A stretch of 64,000 nucleotides of DNA from NCBI GenBank assembly GCA_902472305.1, contig CABRNK010000005.1, positions 50,425 through 114,424 on the forward strand, written 5' to 3'. Below the pieces are notes generated by a model, which worked only from the letters and a program-made list of their open reading frames with translations, was not told the DNA's origin and made no database searches. The stretch's first letter is position 1; each line of letters begins with the position of its first letter. Positions 7,941 to 16,965 of the stretch are shown here, piece after piece. This DNA comes from Hominenteromicrobium sp900549945. Lineage in GTDB: Bacteria > Bacillota > Clostridia > Oscillospirales > Acutalibacteraceae. The position numbers were made by a program, and so were the translations under genes.

Positions 7941-9849
7941 TGGCCCGCGGCTTTCGATGAAGGAAAGCCTGCAGCAGCTCGATAAAAAGACCTTAAAGCG
8001 GCTGCTTTCCTATATGAAGGCCTACCGCTTCCAGCTCATCCTCGTATTCGTCTGCATCGCGGTCAGCGCCTTTGCAAGCGTCATGTCCTCGCTGTTTCTG
8101 CAGCAGCTGATCGACGATTACATCGCGCCGCTCCTGCTCGAATCGGCGCCGGTCTTTACCGGCCTGCTCTTCGCGCTCGGGCAGATGGCCGTCATCTATC
8201 TCATCGGCGCGTTTGCCTCCCTGCTCTACAACCGCATTATGGCGGTCGTCTCGCAGGGCACGCTCAAGTCGATCCGCGACGACATGTTCGCCCACATGCA
8301 GACGCTGCCCATCAAATATTTCGACACGCACACGCACGGCGACATCATGAGCCACTACACAAACGACACCGACACGCTGCGCCAGATGATCTCCCAGAGC
8401 ATCCCGCAGACGATCTCCTCGGTCTTTTCGGTCGTCGCCGTCTTTTTCTCAATGCTCTCCCTCAGCGTCTGGCTTACGGCCTTCGTCATCGTCTTTCTGC
8501 TTTTGATGTTCAAGGTCATCGGCAAGGTCACGGCGAAGAGCGGCCGCTATTTCGTGCGCCAGCAGCAGTCGCTCGGCTCGGTCAACGGCTACGTGGAGGA
8601 AATGATCAACGGCCAGAAAGTCGTCAAGGTTTTCTGCCACGAGGATAAAGCCAAGGAAGCCTTTGACGAACGGAACGAGGAGCTCTTCGGCAATGCCGCG
8701 GAGGCCAACAAGTTTTCGAACGTCCTCGGCCCAATCATGAACGCGCTCGGCTACGCCTTATACGTGCTGATCGCCGTGCTCGGCGGCCTCATGGCCCTTT
8801 CCGGCACGCCGAATCTCGTGCTCACCGGCATGGATGTGATGACGCTCGGCGCGATCGCCTCCTTCCTCCAGCTCTCGCGCAGCTTTGTGCAGCCGATCAG
8901 TCAGGTGACGCAGCAGATCTCGTCGATCATCATGGCAATGGCCGGCGCCTCCCGTATCTTTGCGCTGCTCGACGAGGAAAGCGAGCAGGACGAGGGCTAT
9001 GTGACGCTCGTCAACGCGGAAAGGCGCGGCGATACGCTTGTCGAGGCCGAAAAGCACACCGGCCTCTGGGCGTGGAAGCACCCGCACAGCGACGGAACCG
9101 TAACCTACACCGAGCTTACCGGCCGTGTGGAGCTCAACGGGGTGGATTTCGGCTACGTGCCCGACAAGATCGTGCTGCACGACGTTTCTCTCTACGCGAA
9201 GCCGGGCCAGAAAATTGCCTTCGTCGGCGCGACCGGCGCAGGCAAGACGACGATCACGAACCTCATCAACCGCTTCTACGACATCGCCGACGGCAAGATC
9301 CGCTACGACGGCATCAATATCAATAAGATCAAAAAGCCCGACCTGCGCCGCTCGCTCGGCGTGGTTTTGCAGGACGTCAACCTCTTCACCGGCACCGTGA
9401 TGGAGAATATCCGATACGGCAAGCTGAGCGCCACCGACGAGGAGTGCATCGCCGCGGCGAAGCTCGCGAACGCCGACAGCTTCATCCGCATGCTGCCCAA
9501 CGGCTACGACACCGTGCTTTCCGGCGACGGCAGCGGCCTTTCGCAGGGCCAGCGCCAGCTCATCTCCATCGCCCGCGCGGCGGTCGCCGACCCGCCCGTT
9601 ATGATTCTCGACGAGGCCACCAGCTCGATCGACACGCGCACCGAATCCATCGTGCAGAGCGGCATGGACGCGCTGATGCACGGCCGCACGGTCTTTGTCA
9701 TCGCGCACCGGCTCTCCACGGTCAAAAATTCAAACGTCATCATGGTGCTCGACCACGGCCGCATCATCGAGCGCGGCAGCCATCAGGATCTGATCGCGCA
9801 GAAGGGCACCTACTACCGCCTGTATACCGGTGCGTTCGAGCTGGAATAA
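7924..9849 (+). CDS. Heterodimeric ABC multidrug exporter subunit with catalytic site (BmrD-like)
   Basis: A 641-residue half-transporter, partner of the preceding gene. Walker A GATGAGKTT, Walker B ILDEATSSID with the catalytic Glu, and the switch His (VIAHRL) are canonical. The signature is LSQGQ rather than LSGGQ; in heterodimers this loop faces the degenerate site of the partner. An insert of about 40 residues precedes the nucleotide-binding domain (residues about 355-400), which explains the extra length. ATG 7924 overlaps the previous gene and follows AAAGGAGACG. Likely function: export of drugs or lipophilic compounds under MarR control. Confidence 0.9.
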   Translation: MPPRPNGPRLSMKESLQQLDKKTLKRLLSYMKAYRFQLILVFVCIAVSAFASVMSSLFLQQLIDDYIAPLLLESAPVFTGLLFALGQMAVIYLIGAFASLLYNRIMAVVSQGTLKSIRDDMFAHMQTLPIKYFDTHTHGDIMSHYTNDTDTLRQMISQSIPQTISSVFSVVAVFFSMLSLSVWLTAFVIVFLLLMFKVIGKVTAKSGRYFVRQQQSLGSVNGYVEEMINGQKVVKVFCHEDKAKEAFDERNEELFGNAAEANKFSNVLGPIMNALGYALYVLIAVLGGLMALSGTPNLVLTGMDVMTLGAIASFLQLSRSFVQPISQVTQQISSIIMAMAGASRIFALLDEESEQDEGYVTLVNAERRGDTLVEAEKHTGLWAWKHPHSDGTVTYTELTGRVELNGVDFGYVPDKIVLHDVSLYAKPGQKIAFVGATGAGKTTITNLINRFYDIADGKIRYDGININKIKKPDLRRSLGVVLQDVNLFTGTVMENIRYGKLSATDEECIAAAKLANADSFIRMLPNGYDTVLSGDGSGLSQGQRQLISIARAAVADPPVMILDEATSSIDTRTESIVQSGMDALMHGRTVFVIAHRLSTVKNSNVIMVLDHGRIIERGSHQDLIAQKGTYYRLYTGAFELE

Positions 9850-9864
9850 AATCTGCGCGCACAC

Positions 9865-9893
9865 TTGATTTTCACCTCCCGGCGTGATAAAAT
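9865..9893 (+). promoter_or_regulatory. Sigma-A promoter of the BFD-like gene
   Basis: TTGATT, a 17-base spacer and TAAAAT lie between the ABC gene and the small Fe-S protein gene, giving a start point about 40 bases upstream of the ATG. Confidence 0.6.
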
Positions 9894-9940
9894 CGCAGTA
9901 TACATAGGTGCTTTTCTGCCCACGAAAGGAGGAAAAACAA

Positions 9941-10150
9941 ATGACCCAGATCATGGAACCCGGCTATGAAATCTGCCACTGCAAGAAGGTCACTTTCGGC
10001 GACGTCGAGGATGCACTGCAGCAGCTTCCGCATTTCGACGACGTGCTTCAGGCCTTCGACGACGTGCAGAAGATCACGCACTGCTCGACCGGCTGCGGCA
10101 AATGTCACAATAAAATTCTCGATGCGATTTCGGCGATTATGATGCGCTGA
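9941..10150 (+). CDS. BFD-like [2Fe-2S]-binding protein
   Basis: A 69-residue protein with the bacterioferritin-associated-ferredoxin-type cysteine arrangement: CHC near the N-terminus and CSTGCGKC near the C-terminus, suitable for one [2Fe-2S] cluster in a helical fold. Stand-alone BFD-like domains act as electron donors or as iron/sulfur modules in Firmicutes. ATG 9941 follows AAAGGAGG; an in-frame ATG at 9908 lacks a site. It has its own promoter and a strong terminator, so it is monocistronic. The partner protein is not evident here. Confidence 0.8.
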   Translation: MTQIMEPGYEICHCKKVTFGDVEDALQQLPHFDDVLQAFDDVQKITHCSTGCGKCHNKILDAISAIMMR

Positions 10151-10170
10151 ACCGCAGTACGGAAGCAATA

Positions 10171-10213
10171 AAAGCGCCCGGAGACATCGGCTTGTCTCCG
10201 GGCGCTTTTTTGC
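10171..10213 (+). terminator. Intrinsic terminator after the BFD-like gene
   Basis: A 16-bp perfect stem (AAAGCGCCCGGAGACA and its complement) with a six-base loop, followed by six T residues. Confidence 0.9.
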
Positions 10214-10572
10214 CGTCCGCACATTTTCCCGCACAGTTTTTATGTGAAAGTATTCTAAAATCGGGATTTTCGTGCAGAAACGCGCCGCATCCCGCGTCTT
10301 TTTTCCGAATAAAGCCCCATTTTTCTTAATTTACGGCGGAAAAATTGAAGGAAAATATAGGAAATTTCGCGCAAGATTTCCTTTCATAAATTGTCCAAAA
10401 GAAGATCCTGCTTTTTGTGCATCCTCACATGTTTTTTGCACTTTTTCCAATGCAACCTGACTTTTTTCCAGTATAACATATGCGCTCGAAAAAGTCTGCT
10501 TTTTCGTTCAGCCTTCGGTTCCTCAAATTTCCTATGCCGGCCTGTAAATATTCAGGAAAGGAACTAAGGTAA
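10214..10572. other. AT-rich intergenic region upstream of the surface protein
   Basis: About 360 bases without a credible gene. It is much richer in A/T than its surroundings, has several T-runs, and contains a TATAAC (-10-like) hexamer near 10473. A 62-codon frame at 10272 has no convincing start site or recognisable protein. This is probably a long promoter/leader region for the wall protein gene. Confidence 0.5.
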
Positions 10573-13449
10573 ATGAAAACGCAAAAAATTTCAAAAGTGG
10601 CTGCGGTTTTTCTGGCCGTGCTTCTGCTGTTTTCCTTAGGGACGACGGTTTTCGCAGACGAAGCCCCCGGGCTTTCCAGTGGAACCTCCGCCGCGGAAAC
10701 GACGGAAAACGACGGCACACAGTCGCCGGATGGCACGCCTGCACCGGAAACTTCCGAACCGGAAAGCGCAGAAACACCGGAAGCAGAGGCCACGCCGGAA
10801 ACGGACGGCACGCCGGCTCCTTCTGCCTCGCCGGAAGCGGACGGCACGCCCGCGCCTTCCGCAGCGCCTGAGGCTTCTCCTTCGGCAAGCCCTGCACCGG
10901 AGGCTTCCGGGGAAAACAGCAGCGAAGAAGTAAGCACGGATGCCGAAGCCGGCGCTGCGGCAGCAAGGAAAACGGCAAAAGCGGCGCCGCTGGCCGGAAT
11001 TGACTTTCCGGAAGAAACCTGTACGGTTGACTACAGCAAGAGGCAGTCCGATGGTGTTACCTATGACGGGTATAAGATAGACGGAGATGTCTGCAAGGTT
11101 TACTACACGATTCACGAAGACGCGGGAGATAGCCCGGTTATCGAGCTGTCTAAAGGCATGCTGGCTTTCTTTGAAAATGAATCGATAATGCCCGGAGATG
11201 CCTATAAATTCCAGATCATACTGCAGAATGAATCCGGAAATACATATCGTTACAAGAATAACAGCTTTGTTCTTGCTCCCGGAGATACAGAAGAATATGG
11301 GAGTTTGAGTGAAGGAAGCATGCTTCCCGTTTTAACTTATGACGGGCAGCTTATGCCGATCAGAATGGCTGGTGCGGTGCTCCCCTATTATTTTTACGAA
11401 GATGTTTTTGGTGTGTCAAGCTCTTCCAAGGTGACTTTCGAGATGATGTGCCAGATTTATGATTATCTTGCTGATGCCGGATACGAAGGAAATACGGCTA
11501 TCACAGATTACATGCTTGCGTATTACAACAATAAGAGAGGGACAAGCTACGATAATCTTACCGACCTGTTTGCGGATCATCCAAACTGGCTTGATGGCGA
11601 CTTGGTGACTAAAAACGGCATCTGGACAATGTCGGAAGATGAATTAACTGGATATATTGAAAAATATCCGTGGATCGACAGTTTTGTTTATGCAACGCAG
11701 AGTGGAGATAATCTAAATATCCAGATTAAGTGGCCGGAGCCGGAGCTTGCTGCGGTCAGCTACAACAGCCTTTATATGGGGCTGTTCAGCGTAGTATACG
11801 GGGAAGAAAATGTGAATGCGCTGAACCCCAATGGAGCAGGCGTCGAGTTCTCGCGCGCCCACGCCGTGGGTGATTATCTGCCGGACACGGGCCTTTATCA
11901 GGAGACGAACCAATATTTCGAGAGCCTGATCTCCGATTCATTTGAGACTGGAGATACCGTGGAGATACCGTCAGGGTTCGGTATTGACGGTCCGGGCATG
12001 GGAGATTCCTATCAGAATTACTCGTTCAGCTACTACAACATCATCGAGCTGGAGCAAATCAAGCCGATCGAAATTTCACTTTCTGACATCACCATTTATA
12101 CCGGCGGCAGCAGCTACGAAGGCGTTGTAGACGGTCAGGAGGGTGAATCCAGCACAGAAAACGGATTCCCTGAGCCGGGCTTTTATTTCACGCTTCCTCA
12201 AGAGCTCAATGACAAGCTGGGTCAGATAACCAACCTCGAGAGTATCCTGACGCTCAAGTATGACGACGGTAAGGGCACCACGCGCGAATGGAAACTCGAT
12301 TCTTACGGAACGCCGGAACACAGCTCCGACAAAGTCGGATACATGTATAAATTTGTTCCGGTTATGGAAGGTCAGGACCCTGTCCGCGTGCAGATACAGG
12401 ACGAAAACGGCAGCTACATTGTTTCCGATGACTTTGAAGTCAAAATGGACGAGCAGTTTAAGCAGTTCAGCATGAACCTGTATCAGGGATCGCTGAGCGC
12501 GGAATATGTGACTGCCGAGATCAAGATCGGTGACAAGGTATACACGTATCCGGTATCCCAGTCAGAGGATGCTACGCTTACAGTAAAGGCAAACATCAAC
12601 GAGAAACACGCCGAGGTTGTAGAGAATCGGGACGAGATAAAGCCCGGTGATTTTGCGGCGGTGGCAGACGCAGGCACGACATACTTTGTCAACGACAAAG
12701 ACGTGCAGCTGGAGGACACATCGGGCGTGCGGCTGATGGTAGACGAGCTCATCGATCAGGACATCCTTGTGCATTACATTCAGGAAGAAAGGGCGGACGA
12801 GCTCCCTGACGGTAATGTCAAGTTCCAGCAGCGGTATTTTGATTTGGTGGATATAAACAACGGCGATGCATATCTGACGCTCGGAGACGGATGTGCCGTC
12901 ACGGTATACTGGCCAGTTCCAGCAGACTATGATAACAGCAAGGAAGCGTGCATCTACCATTTCGACGGCGTGGACAGAGATTACAATAACGGCGATGTAG
13001 TCGCGCAGATAGAAGAGCTTATAACGATAAAGCCGGAGCTTGTAACTGTAAACGGCACAGATTACTTTGAATTCACAACTGCAAGCTTCTCGCCGTTTGT
13101 TCTCGCCTATGCTGTTGAGACAGAGGAGCCGGAGCCGAGCACGGAACCCTCGCCGTCCCCCACCACGGAGCCCACACCGGCACCGACCACAGAGCCTACG
13201 GCAGAGCCGACCCCCGCACCGACTGCGGAGCCTACGGCTGCCGTAACGCCGACCCCGGCTCCAGAGGCCACGCCCGCACCGGCCGCGACGCCCACGCCGC
13301 AGCCCGAGAAGCCGGCGGTCGATACGCCGCAGACCGGCGACAGCACGAATCCCGCTATGTGGGTTGTCATCCTGTGCATCGGTGCCGCGTGCCTGACTCT
13401 CTCTCTCGTATATTTCCGCATGCAGAAAAAAGCGAGCCACAGGAAGTAA
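10573..13449 (+). CDS. Large sortase-anchored cell-surface protein
   Basis: A 958-residue secreted protein. Residues 1-29 form a signal peptide (Lys-rich start, hydrophobic core, cleavage after VFA). Residues about 30-135 are a low-complexity Pro/Ser/Thr/Glu stretch. The middle (about 140-840) is non-repetitive and rich in Tyr, Asp and Asn with predicted beta structure; I recognise no named domain. A second Pro/Thr/Glu-rich wall-spanning stretch (about 850-915) leads to a cell-wall sorting signal: TPQTGD, a hydrophobic segment and a basic tail (RMQKKASHRK). Sortase would link it to peptidoglycan. Ligand or adhesion function is unknown. Confidence 0.8.
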   Translation: MKTQKISKVAAVFLAVLLLFSLGTTVFADEAPGLSSGTSAAETTENDGTQSPDGTPAPETSEPESAETPEAEATPETDGTPAPSASPEADGTPAPSAAPEASPSASPAPEASGENSSEEVSTDAEAGAAAARKTAKAAPLAGIDFPEETCTVDYSKRQSDGVTYDGYKIDGDVCKVYYTIHEDAGDSPVIELSKGMLAFFENESIMPGDAYKFQIILQNESGNTYRYKNNSFVLAPGDTEEYGSLSEGSMLPVLTYDGQLMPIRMAGAVLPYYFYEDVFGVSSSSKVTFEMMCQIYDYLADAGYEGNTAITDYMLAYYNNKRGTSYDNLTDLFADHPNWLDGDLVTKNGIWTMSEDELTGYIEKYPWIDSFVYATQSGDNLNIQIKWPEPELAAVSYNSLYMGLFSVVYGEENVNALNPNGAGVEFSRAHAVGDYLPDTGLYQETNQYFESLISDSFETGDTVEIPSGFGIDGPGMGDSYQNYSFSYYNIIELEQIKPIEISLSDITIYTGGSSYEGVVDGQEGESSTENGFPEPGFYFTLPQELNDKLGQITNLESILTLKYDDGKGTTREWKLDSYGTPEHSSDKVGYMYKFVPVMEGQDPVRVQIQDENGSYIVSDDFEVKMDEQFKQFSMNLYQGSLSAEYVTAEIKIGDKVYTYPVSQSEDATLTVKANINEKHAEVVENRDEIKPGDFAAVADAGTTYFVNDKDVQLEDTSGVRLMVDELIDQDILVHYIQEERADELPDGNVKFQQRYFDLVDINNGDAYLTLGDGCAVTVYWPVPADYDNSKEACIYHFDGVDRDYNNGDVVAQIEELITIKPELVTVNGTDYFEFTTASFSPFVLAYAVETEEPEPSTEPSPSPTTEPTPAPTTEPTAEPTPAPTAEPTAAVTPTPAPEATPAPAATPTPQPEKPAVDTPQTGDSTNPAMWVVILCIGAACLTLSLVYFRMQKKASHRK

Positions 13450-13503
13450 TCCGCATCGGCACACCGATTAAAAATCAAGCACCGGCTGAATAAGCTGCAA
13501 AAG

Positions 13504-13535
13504 AGCTTTCCGACTTTGTTTCGGAAAGCTTTTTT
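13504..13535 (+). terminator. Intrinsic terminator of the surface protein gene
   Basis: A 9-bp stem AGCTTTCCG/CGGAAAGCT followed by a T-run. Confidence 0.8.
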
Positions 13536-13564
13536 GTATGGATTTCATTTTGCGGGAAATACTA
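13536..13564 (+). promoter_or_regulatory. Candidate sigma-G promoter of spoVAC-spoVAD
   Basis: GTATG at 13536-13540 fits the sigma-G -35 pattern (G-H-A-T-R), and after 17 bases AATACTA at 13558-13564 differs by one base from the sigma-G -10 pattern CATNNTA. spoVA operons are known forespore sigma-G genes in Bacillus, so the match is plausible. I see no sigma-A promoter in the gap. Confidence 0.4.
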
Positions 13565-13616
13565 GCGAAAGATTAAATGCAGGGTATATCTTCGTCCTGC
13601 GGAAAGGACGTTCACC

Positions 13617-14069
13617 ATGAAAACGAAATCCGTTCGGGAATACGGCGCGATGGTGCAGCAGGTTTCGCCGCGCTCGCCCGTCCTGAAAAACTGCCTCTTC
13701 GCCTTTCTATTCGGCGGCGCAATCTGCGCGCTCGGGCAGGGCATCGCAAACCTCTTCATGCTGCTCGGCTTCACGCTGCGGGACGCGCGCACCTTTGTTT
13801 CCGTCTCGCTGATTTTTCTCTCCGCGGCGCTGACCGCCTTCGGCGTGTATGACAACATCGCAAAGCACGCGGGCGCGGGCACGCTCGTGCCGATCACCGG
13901 CTTTGCAAACTCGATGGTCTCCCCCGCGCTGGAATTCAAAAGCGAGGGCTTTGTGACCGGTCTCGGCGCAAAAATGTTCGTCGTTTCCGGCCCGGTGCTC
14001 GTTTTCGGCATCTCGGCCTCGGTGTTTTACGGCGTCGTTCTGTACGTCATCGGGCTGTTTCAGGGCTAA
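13617..14069 (+). CDS. spoVAC: Stage V sporulation protein AC
   Basis: A 150-residue inner-membrane protein with about four or five membrane segments and typical SpoVAC segments (FLFGGAICALGQGI and PITGFANSMVSPALEF). SpoVAC is part of the spore channel that takes up dipicolinic acid during sporulation and releases it at germination, and has been proposed to be mechanosensitive. The start follows GGAAAGGACG. It is followed after 38 bases by spoVAD. Confidence 0.93.
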   Translation: MKTKSVREYGAMVQQVSPRSPVLKNCLFAFLFGGAICALGQGIANLFMLLGFTLRDARTFVSVSLIFLSAALTAFGVYDNIAKHAGAGTLVPITGFANSMVSPALEFKSEGFVTGLGAKMFVVSGPVLVFGISASVFYGVVLYVIGLFQG

Positions 14070-14107
14070 AACACGGCGCAAAATTCGCAGGAAAGGACAA
14101 GATCACA

Positions 14108-15109
14108 GTGAAAAGGCTCGGCAAATACACCATTCTCTTTGAGCGCTGCCCGGTGATTCTCGGGCACGCGGCGGTCGGCGGCAAAAAGGAGGCCGAGGGC
14201 CCGCTTGCGCGCGATTTCGACCAAACCTTTCTCGATTCCTACCTCGCGCAGGAAAGCTGGGAAAAGGCGGAAAGCATGCTGCAAACCGAGGCCGCGACGC
14301 TCGCGATCCGCAAGGCTGGCCTCGAGAAATCGGACATCAGCATGATCTTCGCCGGCGATCTCTTGAACCAGTGCATCTCAAGCACCTTCGGCCTGCGCGA
14401 AATGGACATCCCGTTTCTCGGGCAGTACGGCGCGTGCTCCACCATGGCGCAGACGCTCTTGATGTCCGCAGTCGCCGTGGAGAGCGGCGCGGCAAACTAC
14501 GCCTGCGCCGTGACCTCCTCGCACTTCTGCACAGCGGAGCGGCAGTTCCGCACGCCGCTCGAATACGGCTGCCAGCGCACCCCCACAGCGCAGTGGACCG
14601 CGACGGCCTCGGGCAGCGCGGTGCTCGGCTACGGGCAGGGCGTGCGCGTGCGCCGCGCGACCGTGGGCCGCATCAAGGATTTCGGCGTAACCGACGTGGC
14701 CAACATGGGCGCGGCGATGGCCCCCGCCGCCGCGCAGACACTGCTCGACTTCTTCGCCGACACCGCGACCGGCCCCGCGGATTACGACCGCATCTACACC
14801 GGCGACCTCGGCGCGGTCGGCACCGAGCTGCTTTGCAGCCTGCTCGCGGAAAACGGCGTGCGGCTCCAAAACCACGAGGACTGCGGCCTGCTCCTCTTCG
14901 ACCGGGAAACGCAGGACGTGCACGCCGGCGGCTCGGGCTGCGGCTGCTCCGCCAGTGTGCTGTGCGGGCACATCCTAAACCGCATGGCGCGCGGCGAGCT
15001 GCACAGCATCCTGTTCATGGCGACCGGCGCGCTGATGTCCACAACCTCCTCCCAGCAGGGCGAGAGCATTCCGGGCATCGCGCACCTCGTACACCTAGAA
15101 ACCGAATGA
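14108..15109 (+). CDS. spoVAD: Stage V sporulation protein AD (dipicolinic acid-binding)
   Basis: A 333-residue protein with a thiolase-like fold; the segments MDIPFLGQYGACSTMAQTL and SGSAVLGYG fit the SpoVAD family, which binds dipicolinic acid on the inner spore membrane. The start is GTG 14108 after AGGAAAGGAC. Length is normal for the family. It is directly followed by a strong terminator, so the usual third gene, spoVAE, is missing from this operon. Confidence 0.93.
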   Translation: MKRLGKYTILFERCPVILGHAAVGGKKEAEGPLARDFDQTFLDSYLAQESWEKAESMLQTEAATLAIRKAGLEKSDISMIFAGDLLNQCISSTFGLREMDIPFLGQYGACSTMAQTLLMSAVAVESGAANYACAVTSSHFCTAERQFRTPLEYGCQRTPTAQWTATASGSAVLGYGQGVRVRRATVGRIKDFGVTDVANMGAAMAPAAAQTLLDFFADTATGPADYDRIYTGDLGAVGTELLCSLLAENGVRLQNHEDCGLLLFDRETQDVHAGGSGCGCSASVLCGHILNRMARGELHSILFMATGALMSTTSSQQGESIPGIAHLVHLETE

Positions 15110-15116
15110 TCCTGCG

Positions 15117-15149
15117 GCGGCGCCTTCTCTGGCAGAGGGCGCCGCTTTT
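15117..15149 (+). terminator. Intrinsic terminator of the spoVA operon
   Basis: Stem GCGGCGCC/GGCGCCGC, extended internally by TTCTC/GAG pairing, followed by TTTT. Confidence 0.75.
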
Positions 15150-15203
15150 GCTTTCCCGTTTTGGTCGGAAAGCTTACAAATCCTTTAAGACCCGGCCAAA
15201 GCG

Positions 15204-15232
15204 TTGACAAGCCCGTGCGTTTATATTATCTT
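15204..15232 (+). promoter_or_regulatory. Sigma-A promoter of the ABC ATPase/permease operon
   Basis: TTGACA, 17 bases, TATCTT. The transcript would have a leader of about 110 bases before the ATPase start at 15350. No riboswitch-like structure is obvious in it. Confidence 0.7.
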
Positions 15233-15349
15233 AGGAGACAGAAAGTTTGAAAAAAGGGATTGAAAAGGGCGGCCTTTACGCGGCTCGCCGGCGCCGCGGC
15301 AGGCGGCTGCCCGGCACTGTGCGGCTGCCGGAAAACAGGGGGATTTATT

Positions 15350-16051
15350 ATGATGCCGATTCTTGAATGCAGAGGGCTCTGCAAGCAGTACGGCGCCTTT
15401 CCTGCGCTGAACGGGCTGACGCTTTCGGTCATGCCCGGGCGCATCGTGGGCCTGCTCGGGCCGAACGGCTCGGGCAAAAGCACGCTGATCAAGCTCGCAA
15501 ACGGTCTGCTTACGCCGACGGCCGGCGAGGTGCGCATCGGCGGGATGCTGTCCGGCCCGGAGACAAAGCGCATCGTCTCCTATCTGCCGGAGCGCACCTA
15601 TTTGAATCGCTGGATGCGCGTGTCGGACGCGGTCGCGCTCTTTCAGGATTTTTACGACGACTTTCACCCCGAGCGCGCCGAAGAAATGCTGCGCAGCCTG
15701 CAAATCGACCCGAAGCAGAGGCTCGGCACATTGAGCAAGGGCACGCTCGAAAAGGTGCAGCTCATTTTGGTCATGAGCCGCGCCGCGCGCCTCTACCTTC
15801 TCGATGAACCGATCGGCGGCGTGGATCCCGCTGCGCGGGACTACATACTGAATACGATCCTCAAAAACTACGAGCGCGGCGCGACGATTTTGCTCTCCAC
15901 GCACCTGATCTGGGACATCGAGCGCATTTTGGACGACGTCGTTTTCATCCGGAACGGGCAGGTCGTGCTGGCCTCCGGCGTGGAGGAAATCCACAAAAAT
16001 TACGGAAAGAGCGTGGACGAGCTGTTTCGGGAGGTGTTCCGATGCTGGTAA
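15350..16051 (+). CDS. ABC transporter ATP-binding protein
   Basis: A 233-residue ATPase: Walker A GPNGSGKST, a Q-loop region, a divergent signature LSKGTLEKVQL, Walker B LYLLDEPIGGVD and switch His in LLSTHL. It resembles the YtrB/EcsA-type ATPases of Firmicutes that pair with a separate, export-type permease. ATG 15350 is preceded by CAGGGGG; an upstream in-frame ATG at 15260 would add an Ala/Arg-rich extension unlike the family. It overlaps the permease gene by 10 bases. No GntR regulator gene, which often precedes such pairs, is present. Confidence 0.87.
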   Translation: MMPILECRGLCKQYGAFPALNGLTLSVMPGRIVGLLGPNGSGKSTLIKLANGLLTPTAGEVRIGGMLSGPETKRIVSYLPERTYLNRWMRVSDAVALFQDFYDDFHPERAEEMLRSLQIDPKQRLGTLSKGTLEKVQLILVMSRAARLYLLDEPIGGVDPAARDYILNTILKNYERGATILLSTHLIWDIERILDDVVFIRNGQVVLASGVEEIHKNYGKSVDELFREVFRCW

Positions 16052-16869
16052 AACTGATGAAATACGAATTTCGGGCGACGGCGCGGCTGTTCCTCTCCGC
16101 CTACGGCATCTTTGCCGCGCTGCTCGTCATCGACCGTCTCTCGATCTCCAGCCTCCTGTTTCTGAGCAGCACGAATCTGGAATTTGCGAAGCTCCTCTCC
16201 GCAGGCGCCGTCTTTGTGCTCTGCATCCTCACGGTGCTCGCCATATTCACGCTGTTCTTCTGCCCAGTGCTGTTTTCGGCGATTCGCTTCTACCGCAGCA
16301 CGGCGACCGACGAGGGCTACCTGACGTTTACGCTGCCGGTCAAAACCGAGCTGATTATCCTTTCAAAGCTCCTCGTCGCGCTGATCTGGCAGATCGCGAC
16401 GGCGGTTTTTGCGGCCGCGCTCGGCGTGCTGTTCTTCATGACCTTCGACCTGCACAGCACGCTCGACATGCTCCGACTGTTCCCGGAGGGCATCGTGCGC
16501 ACCATCGTGTCGCACCCCTCGCTGGGCGCGTACTGCGTGCAGTTTCTGCTTTTCGCGCCCATTCACGCCGCCTACGGCATCCTGCAGGCGTACAGCGCCG
16601 TCAGCATCGGGCAGTCCTGCGGCAGGCACAAGCTCCTCGCCTCCATCGGCATTTATATCGGCATGAATTTTGCGGTCAGCTTCCTTTCGCAGGTCGTCGC
16701 GATCCCGGTCACGATCTCCATGCTCAGCGCCGCAGGCACAGGAATCCGTATTTTGCAGGACACGCTGGCGCTCAACGCAGCGCTCAGCGCGCTGCTGACC
16801 GCCGGGCTGCTCGCCGCTCAGTTCTTCCTGTGCCGCTATTTTCTCAAAAAGAAGCTGAATCTCTCCTAG
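16042..16869 (+). CDS. ABC transporter permease
   Basis: A 275-residue integral membrane protein with six predicted helices; a cytoplasmic start (MLVKLMKYEFRAT) is typical of ABC-2-type permeases that pair with YtrB-like ATPases. It starts inside the end of the ATPase gene, with GGGAGGTG upstream, which implies a 1:1 complex. Substrate unknown; many relatives handle antimicrobial peptides, lipids or wall precursors. Confidence 0.8.
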   Translation: MLVKLMKYEFRATARLFLSAYGIFAALLVIDRLSISSLLFLSSTNLEFAKLLSAGAVFVLCILTVLAIFTLFFCPVLFSAIRFYRSTATDEGYLTFTLPVKTELIILSKLLVALIWQIATAVFAAALGVLFFMTFDLHSTLDMLRLFPEGIVRTIVSHPSLGAYCVQFLLFAPIHAAYGILQAYSAVSIGQSCGRHKLLASIGIYIGMNFAVSFLSQVVAIPVTISMLSAAGTGIRILQDTLALNAALSALLTAGLLAAQFFLCRYFLKKKLNLS

Positions 16870-16898
16870 GCGCGCTGAAAGCCGCCGGAATACAACGA

Positions 16899-16931
16899 GG
16901 CCGGAGCCGGGAATTTCCCGCTCCGGCCTTT
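16899..16931. terminator. Hairpin between convergent genes, probable bidirectional terminator
   Basis: Stem GGCCGGAG/CTCCGGCC with an inner CGGG/CCCG extension lies between the convergent permease and Eis-like genes. The T-tract is short on both sides, so termination is likely but not certain. Confidence 0.5.
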
Positions 16932-16965
16932 GCCGTATCTATCATTTTGCCGCGCGTGCCGGGGC

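Noticed and set aside
10272..10460. 62-codon plus-strand frame in the AT-rich leader
   Set aside because: No ribosome site, hydrophobic/aromatic random-looking composition, lies in the likely promoter region of the wall protein.
15110..15349. Riboswitch upstream of the ABC pair
   Set aside because: Apart from the spoVA terminator and a standard promoter I find no conserved riboswitch core.
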